Assembly (NCBI GenBank): GCA_008933995.1
Contig: WARS01000030.1
Coordinates: forward strand, 6,679,304 to 6,743,303
Length of the DNA stretch: 64,000 nucleotides
Direction of reading: 5' to 3'
Source of the DNA: Datnioides undecimradiatus
Lineage: Eukaryota; Chordata; Actinopteri; Lobotiformes; Datnioididae
Position numbers and translations under genes: made by a program. The notes beneath the pieces were generated by a model. It was not told the DNA's origin. It saw only the letters and a program-made list of their open reading frames with translations, and ran no database searches. Position 1 is the first letter of the stretch. Every line of letters starts with the position of its first letter. Of this stretch, positions 1 through 35,598 are shown in pieces.

Positions 1-21
1 TTTTGTTTGTGTGTGATTCAG

Positions 22-6790
<6,769 letters not shown>

Positions 6791-9390
6791 TTCTATCACA
6801 ACGCCAGGGATAATAGGTCAAGAAGAGTCTCAGTGAGGAGGAGCCTGAAAAGAGAAGAGAAGACTTCGACCTGCTACTGTACTTACATCTGAAGGCCTTG
6901 CATGTCTGTCCATAAAACTGTGACCCAAGTCCCAAATCATCACAAGCAACTGCTTGAAGACGGAAGAGCAAATTAACATCGATGTTTCTCAGTAATATAT
7001 GCATCGTGCAACACTGTTAACAGAATGACTGCCAAACTATGTTTACTTCCTCGTTGCTTGTTTTCTCTCTTGGTTCTCAAATCACTGTGGCAACTGTAAC
7101 TGATGTACTTTGTAAATATATACATATATATATATTTTTTGTTTTAAATGAAGAAACTTATTTATGACTTTTTATGCTTATGTTTTTTGTTGTTTTTTGG
7201 TTGCTGAAAATGCCTTGGATGCTTCAGCTGTTCTTTGTTCAGGAATTGCACAAAAGAAAAGCCGCGCAACTACTTCTCAGTGTGCTTTTACAGAAGGTGC
7301 AGAAAAGGCCAGGTAACATCAGTTGATATCGTACCATTTGATTTTTATACCTCAATGCCTGTGCAGAAGTGGGTGCTGTTTCATGTTCAGATCTTCGAAA
7401 CAAACTCACAGTGTTTGGTCCTGCGACATATAATGTATTATGCAGATGCATAGTATGCAAGTTATTCTGTGCTGCTGCTGAGAACAAATATATCATACAG
7501 ATCGTGGCGGTGACCGTTTGGACTCTCGAATGCAGGCCTTGTATAAACATTATTAAAGGACAACAATATCAACATCTCAACATTTGGAAGCCCAGCTGTG
7601 GTGCCAAAGCATGGTTTAGCCATAGGAACCATATTAAAAAGGGGTACTGTAGTTGTATATAAGAAGCTTCATGCATGCATGGGCTCTACTTCCACTTGCT
7701 GTCTGTCTTAAAAGAAAAAAAAAGTGCGTTGATGCTGACGCTTGTCTAGCGGTGGTTAAAATCATAACCTGATCAACATACAGGTGTGTAGATAAAGCTG
7801 TTGTCTCTGTCCTCAAGTACCTTGTTGAATCAAGCCTCCGTCCTGCTCCTTACAAACCTAGTCTAGCTGAAGTGTTTGCACAAGTTGTAGTAGCCGTATA
7901 ACCGTTAGAGCACATTTACATTTCAGGACAGTCTTTCTCTGTGGGATTCACAAATTGTACAGTGGATGCAACAAACAAAACTGGCTCCCTTGGCTGTTTT
8001 TTTTTTTGTTGTTCTTTTTTTTAAAATGTGTGTTATGAATGAATGTTTACACTTTAGTGCAAATATGTGTGTGGACTTGTCATGGTTTTGCTAAATTATT
8101 CTGAAAAAGTGAATGACAGGGAATTTAACAGGAGGCCCTGAGTGGATGAAGGAATGGGTAGAGGTGATTTCTTTTTGTACATTTTGATATGGAAACAGTC
8201 TTGTTGCAGTACTAATAACCTATGCTGTTGATGTATAGTGTATAAACAAAGGTGGACCTTTATAACAGCTGTCGGTGGTGTTTTTATTGAAAGTGACCTT
8301 GTGAGGGTAGATGGACTCATCATGTAATGTCACTTACGTGGCAGGGTCTTGATCTTACGTTGCGATCAGACTCAAACAACTGTGCATGCTTCACATCCCG
8401 GTATAGTGTTCCCACACTCTTGCAACATATTTTTAAAGGTCTTGGAAGTTCTTAATCTCATTGAAAGTGTCTTGAATTCTTATATTTGATATTCAGTCAC
8501 TGATTTGAGCTTTCAAATGTAAGTTTTGTTAGTAGATGTGAACATTTGGGATTTGACTTTCAGTTATTTAATCTTCATTTCTATTTTTGTTCCCATTTTG
8601 AAGCTGTTTTTTTTGTTGTTGTTGTTGTTGTTTTTATTAGGAAATGTATGGATCTGCAACCAAAATGCTTCCAGTCTTATTTCAGATTCATTTATTACAC
8701 AGAAAATTGTGTTCCCATAGGCGCACAGTTTTGGGGTTTTTTTGGTTTTTTTTTTCCCAGTTGTGGTGAAACTGTTAATGTGGGAACTTATAATGGAAGT
8801 CTGGCACAGACTAAGCCTTGAAACAGTGGTTATAGATTGTGGGGGTTCAAGTTAGAAGTTTGTTGACTTTGGGGAACAAAACCGTGTGTCTTTGTAGGAT
8901 TTCTCACTGAATATCTGATGCAATATACATCTTGGTATGTTTTTTAGGATCTGATCTTTTTACTTTTTACCCTTACCAAACTGTCACAGTGTCTGTTGAC
9001 CTTAAGTTGTATTATCATGTTGTACTTTTGTAAATCAAGAGTTAATCTCATGAAGATCTCTGCAGCAGTCCATCCAAGCTGTTGGGCATCGCACATCAAA
9101 ATGAAGCATCGCATTGACTCTTCTCATCTCTGTTTTGGCCTATGTGTGTATGTATGTGTGTATGTGTGTGTGATTAAACTTCACACAGGTGCTCGACTGT
9201 CATTTTCCACCACACTTGTTTTAAGTGTGTTTGTGTTGTTGCTCCCCATCAACCCCTTGTCCCCACACAACAAACTGGCCTTTGTGAAATTCCTACCATG
9301 TGAGTATCTGATGCAGACCGGTGTGACATTGTCTGTTTTTTATTGTCTTAACAGTGCTTGAAATAAATGAATTGCAAAAGGACTACCAAG
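6791..9390 (+). other. mast3: Probable mast3 3' UTR
   Basis: No coding frame of note follows the stop at 6788-6790. The stretch is T-rich, with (TA)n at about 7117-7136, a Pumilio-like TGTAAATA at 7111-7118, a miR-101-type site GTACTGTA at 7644-7651, a T/GTT tract near 8606-8635 and TG-rich sequence near 9141-9172. AATAAA at 9362-9367 is the best end signal. A second AATAAA at 9803-9808 could lengthen the UTR to just before the pik3r2 promoter. The end point is inferred. Confidence 0.55.
9362..9367 (+). terminator. mast3: Polyadenylation signal AATAAA, likely for mast3
   Basis: Canonical hexamer about 2.6 kb after the mast3 stop. A further AATAAA occurs at 9803-9808. Weaker ATTAAA variants lie earlier, near 7552 and 7633. 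Confidence 0.5.
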
Positions 9391-9879
9391 TCCAGAACTA
9401 CAGCGTCTCTGCACTTGTCATCTGTCCAACATATAACAATATTTGTAGTACCATAAGCAGCCACAATCTTCTTTTGATGTTGGTCGTGTATGGCACTCAA
9501 CACTGATCAGCACATATGAACACTACAATGAATCCTCTGTGTATCAATAACACATTAGATGTCACAATCATGATATAAGCACACAGATGAAATCCAAGCT
9601 TCTGCCTTTACTCTTGTAACTATTCTATTTTCCCATATTAAATCTAAATCAGTCACAGAGTTAAAAATATATGAATAAGTCGTTGAGCAGGTGAAATGTT
9701 CTATCTTTTGGGGTATAGTATGAGAAAATGTACCTTTATAACCTAACATAGGATCCGTAACGAATGGCACACGTGTTTGAGCACTTTTTCATAAGAACAC
9801 GCAATAAAAGAGAGCTTCAAGCATACAGTTGGGGGAAAATCTCCCTTACTGGCTCAGATTGTGAGGTTCAAATTTCCAT

Positions 9880-10224
9880 TATGGGCCGAGGCCATTCCGT
9901 GACCCTTCACTAATCGTTCGGACTTTTCCGCTCGGCTTCGTCACTTTCCGCGCTCTTCATATTAGTTCCCACGCACTCTCCTTCCCTGCGCCGTGCTGAG
10001 CTGGAAAATGGCTGTGTAGGAGAGCAGGGAGTCATGAACGGGAAAAGAAAGAAAGAGCGAGAGAGAGCAGGCGAAGCGAGAAGTGAACACAGGGTTTTCT
10101 AAAAGTTAAACGCACCTCGAGAAACTATCGTCCGCAGATACAGCACTTACACGGACCCTGTCTGCCACTTTGAAGTGTCAAAGCGCCGCAGCCAAAAGTG
10201 AGAAGAGTCAAGAAATATCCGCGG
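9880..10224 (+). promoter_or_regulatory. pik3r2: GC-rich promoter region and predicted noncoding first exon of pik3r2
   Basis: CpG-containing sequence begins abruptly after AT-rich DNA and continues to about 10500. Several TTCCG (ETS-like) motifs lie between about 9890 and 9955, and no TATA box is evident. A strong donor (GCGG|GTGAGT) at 10225 suggests a noncoding exon ending at 10224. It would splice to the acceptor at 17151, placing the promoter about 7.5 kb before the start codon. The only gene this arrangement can serve on the + strand is pik3r2. The transcription start cannot be fixed from sequence alone. Confidence 0.5.
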
Positions 10225-13200
10225 GTGAGTTTTTCCAAGTTATTGCACATATCCAGTACAGCAAGGCAGCGGCCACTGTACTGGAAAATGGTGGAAGCGC
10301 TGCAAGTGTGCTGAGCGCACGCAACTTCATGCTGCTGACTTGTGCCCTAGTTTTAAAGTTTTAACTCAAGCTTTTAATATGAGTTTATCACGTATGTGTG
10401 TATTTTTTTTGCGCTGAGCACATTGCGCTAAAGCGCAACGTTTATTCTTGAAGCGCGTTGCTCGGCGCTCGCGCTTGTCGACAGTTGACGTGTATAAAAT
10501 GCTGAGCCCGTTAAGTTAATGTTACGTTTACATTTATTTTCCGAAGTTACTTTACAGTTGAATTATATTTTTGCTTTTGTACTGGTCGGTTATTCTTAAT
10601 GTGCTCTGGGGTTGTGGTAAAGGGGGACTTTTAAACTAGCTTGTAGCTCTTTAAGTTGCCAATTCATGCAGAATTTAAACCTCCGACTTCAGAGTTGTTG
10701 GGTTTTTTAAGCTAAATGCTAAAATTCAAACGTTTTAGATGTTGCAACCTTTGTGAAAGTTGTCCTCAAATACAAAAACCTGACGAATAAGCCAACATTG
10801 CAGTGTACTCCGTGTGTTGAGCATTGGTGGTATATGTTACACTATAACAGTGCCTTTACATTGACTGCAGACTGTATGAGGCCACGCAGTGTGGAGGCCT
10901 AACATAGCTGAAGGCCTGGCATGATGTGTGTGTGTGTGTGTGTTTGTGTGTGCTACATCCCTGGTTTAAGGATTTGCCATGCATCTAGGAGTTAATGGAA
11001 ATTGTGCCACTTGCATAATAAGACAAGGCACGCAACTGTATGGAGACCCCCATAATTACTGAATCCAGCATTATGCAACCAAATGTCATTCTTTCATTAC
11101 TCTGCCTCATCAGTGTGAAGCATGACTTGTGGCAAAGCCCACATTCCTCCTCTAAATGTCTTCAAATGCTACAAGTGACTTGCAGGGCTTGTGTTGTCAA
11201 AACTTCCAAAAGAAGTGGAGCTTCTCAAAATACCAACTGTCACTTCTCAGAGGGCATGAACAAAGCGTGAGCTAACTTTAAGTTTCACCAGGAACAGTAC
11301 AGCTGTGTTTATTTTTGTTATATGTCCTTCAGCTTTGGGACCCATATAAATTGAAATGGTGTTATTTGATCAAAATAGCAACAGACTACAGCTTTAAGGA
11401 AAGTTTTTAGATGCAGCTGCGTGTGGAAATGCTGCAGAATCTAAATATCTGATAGTTATGTGATGCTGTTGGACAGTGTGTTGTGTGATGCAGGGCAAAC
11501 TAAGAGCAAAGACAAACTGTGCTGCAAGACAATAAAGAATATTTATCATAATGAAAGTATGATTTCCACAGCTTTTTCTGGGGAGATAAATGGTTGAATC
11601 CAGACTCCACCATTCTTGGCTCAACACATTGAGTACAAATCTCACTTGTAATCCACTTTTTGGAAACATCTGTCCTCGATGTGAGTGGCGGTTGACAAGT
11701 ACTGAGTACTGGACTCGATAACGTCAGGGGAAGTCACTTTAAATTAATTCGATGTAGGTGCCACTTAATTTGAATTGCTTCATCACCAATGATGTAAAAC
11801 CGGTTCCTAATGAATCTCTCTGTGTCACAATGGGATTAGTATTTGATTAACTGTGTCATTACCGTGTGTTACAGTGGAGGCGACTGAATGTTACATGCTG
11901 GAGGAGTTGGAGTGTAGTTTATATGCATTTTATATCTGACTTGTGAGGCGTGAATGTGTATGTGTATGTGTTTCAATAACCAAAAGAATGCAGTCATCCA
12001 GTTGTAAGAAACAAGTACGAGGCAGACTAACCACGTACTACATGTTAACTACGCAGCAAGAAAAGGCTTGTGGTATTTTCAACTGGTGCAGACTTTGCAG
12101 CTTTATCAGATTTTTTTCTTCGGTGCCGTCAAAGTGTTTAACAGCATGGACTTGCATTTGAAACCAGCTAAGCCTATGAATTGCCTGCATCTTATATCTT
12201 CTGATAAACACAGTAAGTCCTCTTAAACTGCGGAGCCCTGTGGTATATTTGACTTTTCAGAACAGTGTCGTCTCAGTCCTGCGTAATCTTGGTCGCAGAT
12301 GTTTCTATTTAGCAAAATGAGCTTTTCAGCTTCATTAAGGACAGATAGAATTCAGGTGAACACATGCTAAATCATAAAATGGCTAAGCCCTCATTTTAGG
12401 CTGAAAAATAAGTCCTCAGAAGCTCCTGTGTTGTTGGCTTGTCCTCCCTGCCTGTGGCGCAGTAGATTTTTCAGTTCCATGTGGACAGATGGCCCGAGGC
12501 CAGGCTGCATGCGTGGTGGCTCTGTAGTCAGCTCCTCACCAGCAGGGCTGTAAAGGGCCAACACATACACAAACTTTAAAGCAATAACTGTGGATTCATG
12601 TAAATGGCTAAAATTTGTACAATGCACCTTTTTGTCAGTGAAAGTAGGTTAAGGACAAAAGAACAACAACTTTTCTTTTTGACGCAGTTTTATCTTCATT
12701 TTTATAAAAAAGTGCAGACGATAAGACGACATTCTTATACTCATTAACCCATGAGCTCCTTTTGGAAAACAGTAACACACAGCTGGGCTGAACTGCTGCT
12801 GATATTTGGATTTGATTTGCTACACTATGTTTCTCTTCAGACATTTGAAGAAAATGTGCGCTCACCAAGTTTACATGCAATCTACATGTATTAAAAAGAG
12901 TAACAAGTGAGGATGGTGTAGGTTAAAAATTGAAAGAAAGTGTACATCACTAGCAGGTTCACAGAGAAACATAGCTGGATGATTGACTGGGAGAAGAAAT
13001 AATAAAATACATATGGTCTAGTCAGCTTTGTTTTATGTAAGTAATTATTTACAAATGTACAGAGCTAGACTGATAAATTACCTGGCTGAAATATCAGCTG
13101 ACATTAGTTTGCTGCAGGTATATAGTTAAGGGTGTATATGCCTTCCAAGAAGTTACGAGAAAATGGAGCACAGTAATGTCAGACTAGGTTTGAGGTAATT

Positions 13201-16200
13201 AATTAGCTCAAAAGATAAATAACAGTGTCATAATAACATAATAACATTTCCACAAAGAGACACTGACAGATTAATTAATTTTGTAAAAATCCTTAGATAA
13301 GATTGTTTGGTCATGTGTGTAATAAACATGTTTAATATTATATATGTTGGTTATTAGTGGCCTTAGAATTGGGGCTATAATAACAAATTACCATCAGAGA
13401 ATTCACCACAGCATCTTTGCTGTGCTGTGGTAGTAAGCTAGTACTTTTGTTTTGTTTTGTTTTGTTTGTTTGCTTTTTTAAACGACTTCTGGGTCAGGGT
13501 AAGGAAATACCCTGATGTGGAAAATCAGCCAAAACCAGTTATCTAGATAACTGAACAAGTGATGTTCAAGAAAATTTTATAGACCATCATATCTGTATCA
13601 CCATATAAAATTATGTATGAGCCACTCCTAATATTTAGTAACATATTTTGATTAGCGCTGGTCTTTATGTTGAAATTATACCTGCCTCCTCAAGTTAATG
13701 TAATTATTAAAAGATCAACTGTAAATAAATATTGTAGTTTAAATCGTGTGTATTGAAGTACAGCAGGTGCAGTAAAATCACAATAAAATGAACATATTAT
13801 TAAATGTTTATGGCATGTTGGTCTGCGGCCAGTAGCTTTTGTTTCTTTTGACTGTGTTAGTGATGCTCTGAATAGCTTATTTGCCATTTTACATTATGCA
13901 TACTGGTGTATAATGAACAGGTCAGAGCTCCACTGGCTGACTTCACACATCAAGAGTCATTTGATGTCTGCAGACAGCACAGGCAAATCTAGATGCCATT
14001 TTGAGTTCATTTCAGATCTCACTTTCCCCCACAGTTAAACAGAATGTCTGTGAGATGAAAAACAAATATGAAATGGGAAGAATAAGGACTTAGTGTGACT
14101 ATGCAAGTGTTATCTTCTCTACCCTTGTTTTTAAATTGCTTTTTGGTTATAATGCATCCTGGTTTGCCTAATATTATATGATTTTAACTGATATAGCAAC
14201 GCATCGCACTTTTTTGGTACATTTTTACGTCTTTTCTCAAAGTCCTGCCACTTTATTAAGGTCAGCATGCATTTTTTCCTTCTTTTTGTGCACATACTCA
14301 TCACTTTTTCATCCCCTTTGCTCAGAAGAACAAAAAATCATCTCCTTTCTTCTCATTGCACGACTGCAACATGACTCATGGAATTCTCTCCAATCACAGG
14401 CAGCCTTCAGTGTTTCCATGTTATGTTTTGCTTCATTATCCTGTGGCAGTTTGATTTGCTTCAGATCATCACTCCATCAAACATGATGAGCAATCATGAA
14501 TGTTGCAAAGATGAAAAAAGTCAAGTATGTGGGGGACAAGGTGGAGTTGTTTGGGTCAGATGTTTGATCACTGCCTAGATACATTTTCTAATATTAGAAC
14601 GTTTCCTTGATTTGCCCGGCTTCTCTGGTGACTGGTGAGCACATGGCCAGAGCAGCAGCCAATCAGAGCACAGGATTAGCTTTCCCTCTCTCTAGCAACA
14701 GTGAGTTACTTGCTGCCTATTCATTAATTATTTTCCTGTGGTCTCCCTCAGCCGTTTGGACGGTGCTGATAGCAAAGTGCTCTGTCTCTCAGTCTCACTC
14801 TGTTTTTTTCACTGCTTTCTGTCGCTCTCTGCTCAGACTGAATAAAAAGTCTTTAAAATAGGATGGACCCAGTGACGCTGAGCTTGCCAGCTGCTGTTGC
14901 TGCCCTGAAGTGTGAGATACTACAACATTATCAGACCAGGACTGTGACAGAGATGACTCTTCTCTCACCTCGTACGACTTTTTCTGCTCTGGAACTAAAC
15001 ATTGAAAAAGGATTACTGAATGAGAGTGCGCCCTGCACTCTGCTTTTTCATTCACTTGGTCTTCATCTTGTTTTTGCGTCTTTTCTGCGACAGCGCTTTG
15101 GCTATATACAAATAAAACATGGCAACTGGAAAGACGACTGGACTTTTTCGCTGGCTGAGGATCGGGGGGGGCTGTCAGTTGGAGGCAAGACTCTGTGTGT
15201 GTTTGGGGGGGTGAAGAGCAGGTGGAGAGAGGAGGGAGGGGGAGAGTTTAGGGTTGGGGGGGGGGTTATGGTGGTGTGAGGATTGCGGGCTGTGGTTGGG
15301 TATGCCAGTGCCACGTGTCTAGCCTGGCACCTCTTGCTTCTCGACTCGAAGGATGTTGGACCGAGAGTCTGGCTGAGCCTGTCCGGCTTCTCTCTGAACC
15401 AAAAGTGGGGTGAGTGTTGCACTCTACTGCATCCTGTTATCACGATAACTCTTAAACCTTGTTTAAAAAGATGATATTCTTACTCACGAAGGCTTGCAGT
15501 GAATGTGCGTTCGCTTTCCGAATGTCGTAGGGGGAGAGAGGATAATCTAGACTATGGTTTAAAAGCATGCACTTTCGCATTCAAAGATGCAAACTGAAGG
15601 TGTAGGTTTGTTTTTTTATGCACTCATTTAGTTTTATTGAAACGTCCGCAATGCATCACTCAAAACCTTGTCCATTCACGAACATTTATGCAATGGTTGT
15701 ACAACATCGGGCCTCGCAAACCAGGCCTATGCTTATTTGGATTTGGACGGTGTGGGAAATCGCCCCACATAGCTCCTTCCTCCGAGCATACAAGACCAAA
15801 ACTTCCATCCACCTTCCTGTCCCTTTCACCCTCCCTCTCTACCTGCTTCGCCTTCTCACTGACATCCTTTTATCCCGTCCAGAGAGGTTACCAGGACCAT
15901 TGTCCTTGGCTGGTCCACAGACCACAGATGTCGTACTTAATCTGGAAACCCTAATCTCTCTCTCTTCCTCGGTCTCTGTCTCATCTCTCACCATAGTTGC
16001 CATTTTGAATTTAACTTTACTTTGCAGCAATTTTATTTTTGTTGCCCTGCTCAAATCTTAAATGGCCAAAAAAAGATACATGAGTTTGCTGTGGATATAA
16101 TAATAATGTTTTCAAACGCCGGAAATTAGGATTTTTTTAAACGTGATGTCTGATGGGTTTGATTAATTTGGTTAAGTAGAATTGCTCCTACTGATAAAAA

Positions 16201-17151
16201 TCCAGCCTTTTTGAACCGTCGTGTTGCTGTTGTACGGTAATTATTGCCCACTTTTGCCTGGCATTTTTTGGGCCCTGCAATCATCCTTATCAGAGCATAT
16301 TCATTATGGGTCCATGAATGACCTTTTTGCTCTATATCGACATGAGGTTCTGATTGACTAGAAGGAGTGTTATTTCATGCATGAAACATTTGTTATTTGT
16401 TATTAAATGATTTTATCCGATATTGTGCCAGGTTTTGGTCTCTTAGTTGACTGCCCATTTGGTATTCTCATTTGGAATACACTTGGTTTAGCTATTTTGA
16501 CAGATTGAAGCCGAAAATATTTCTGAGGCAACAGAGAGCTGCTTTTTTCTCTCCTACGGAGAGGGAAATGTTGAGGAGGGTTCTGCATGTTTTAGAAAAT
16601 TCTGGTTGCCCTACAGCCGTGGTGCAGATCTTAGTTTCTTTTGCACGCTCATTCTGCGAAAAACGTTTTCTTCGCCATTTTGCATGAATTTCTTTCGGAT
16701 CCTGCTAATTGCTCATGTTGTTGTGTGAGTTTAAGGGACGCTTATTTCACAGTAAAACTTCTTGTTCCTGTGGAAACTGTGATGCGTCAGTTTCGGCTGT
16801 GAGTGTGTGAATGTAGAGTGGAGGGAATGGAGGCTCCTGTCCAGGGACCCAGTCTGCTGTTGGTCATGACGCAGCAGCATCATCCGATCTCTCTGTCCTA
16901 ACCGAAGACTGCACAAATGCATGGAGCTGCCGCAGTTCGCCATTTTCATGCACCGCTTTAAGCTTCGTTTCACCTAGATATGTGCCGCTGTCATGTATCG
17001 AATAGATTCGACATTTATTATCGACTGTTAATTCTTATTTTTCATGATTCCAGTTTCATTTTTAGAAATTTTGGGACTAATTTTAATTTTTTTTCCCTCT
17101 TTTGCTCTGTCTTTGTTTTATTGGGTTTTTATGTCATACAGGTCGGTCATA
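10225..17151 (+). other. Predicted pik3r2 5' intron
   Basis: Long stretch without a credible coding exon. It ends in a pyrimidine-rich tract followed by ATACAG at 17151, a good acceptor. Inside are a (TG)n at about 10924-10952, a (TTTTG)n at about 13446-13467, a hairpin at 13405-13431, a CCAAT box at 14659-14663 and a G-rich cluster at 15160-15275 followed by a donor-like GGGGTGAGT near 15407. These last items could mark an alternative first exon. Confidence 0.5.
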
Positions 17152-17710
17152 ATCCCTGTCCAGAACATGTTGGAGCCTGAGAGAACCGAAAAGGATTAAA
17201 GACCTTCCCACTTGTCTGGTGCTCGTCATCCAATCAGACCACTTCATTTGACCGCGAGGAGCCAACGACGCCGGGCCCTCGACTGGCAAAATCTTTTCCT
17301 AGGCTGCTCCAGTAGCACCCAGCCAGCAGGTTTTCGCTGCTTGAAAGAGCATGTTGCCAACGCAGTCCCTTTGCTCCATCATTTGGCTCAACCGTGGTAT
17401 TAAGCTGAGGAAAGTGCACCAGTCGACCAACACTGGTCAGGTCTGAAACTGCTGCTACCGCAGACATAACAGCAGCAGAACGCGACCATATCGACTTTTG
17501 AAAATGCTTCTAAGCTTCGGGTGACTTCCCCTCCTCCCCTCATCCCCCTGACCTCCTGAGCCACCAACACCAGAGTTTAGTGACTCGACAGCCTTTTTGG
17601 TTTCTGAGGAGGATTTCGATAAAGCTGAACCCTGTCGTTGCAGTGCGAGTTAGGCTGCACCATCTAATCCTCTATTCGGTGGCCATTTTGATTCCAGCCT
17701 CCCTAACAAA
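17152..17710 (+). other. pik3r2: pik3r2 5' UTR within the first coding exon, with three upstream ORFs
   Basis: The leader lies between the acceptor at 17151 and the start codon at 17711. It contains ATG-initiated frames that end before the main start: 17167-17199 (10 codons plus stop), 17351-17446 (31 codons plus stop) and 17504-17524 (6 codons plus stop). Such uORFs usually lower main-frame initiation, so translational control of p85-beta is plausible. If transcription can also start inside this exon, fewer uORFs would be included. Confidence 0.5.
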
Positions 17711-35598
<17,888 letters not shown>

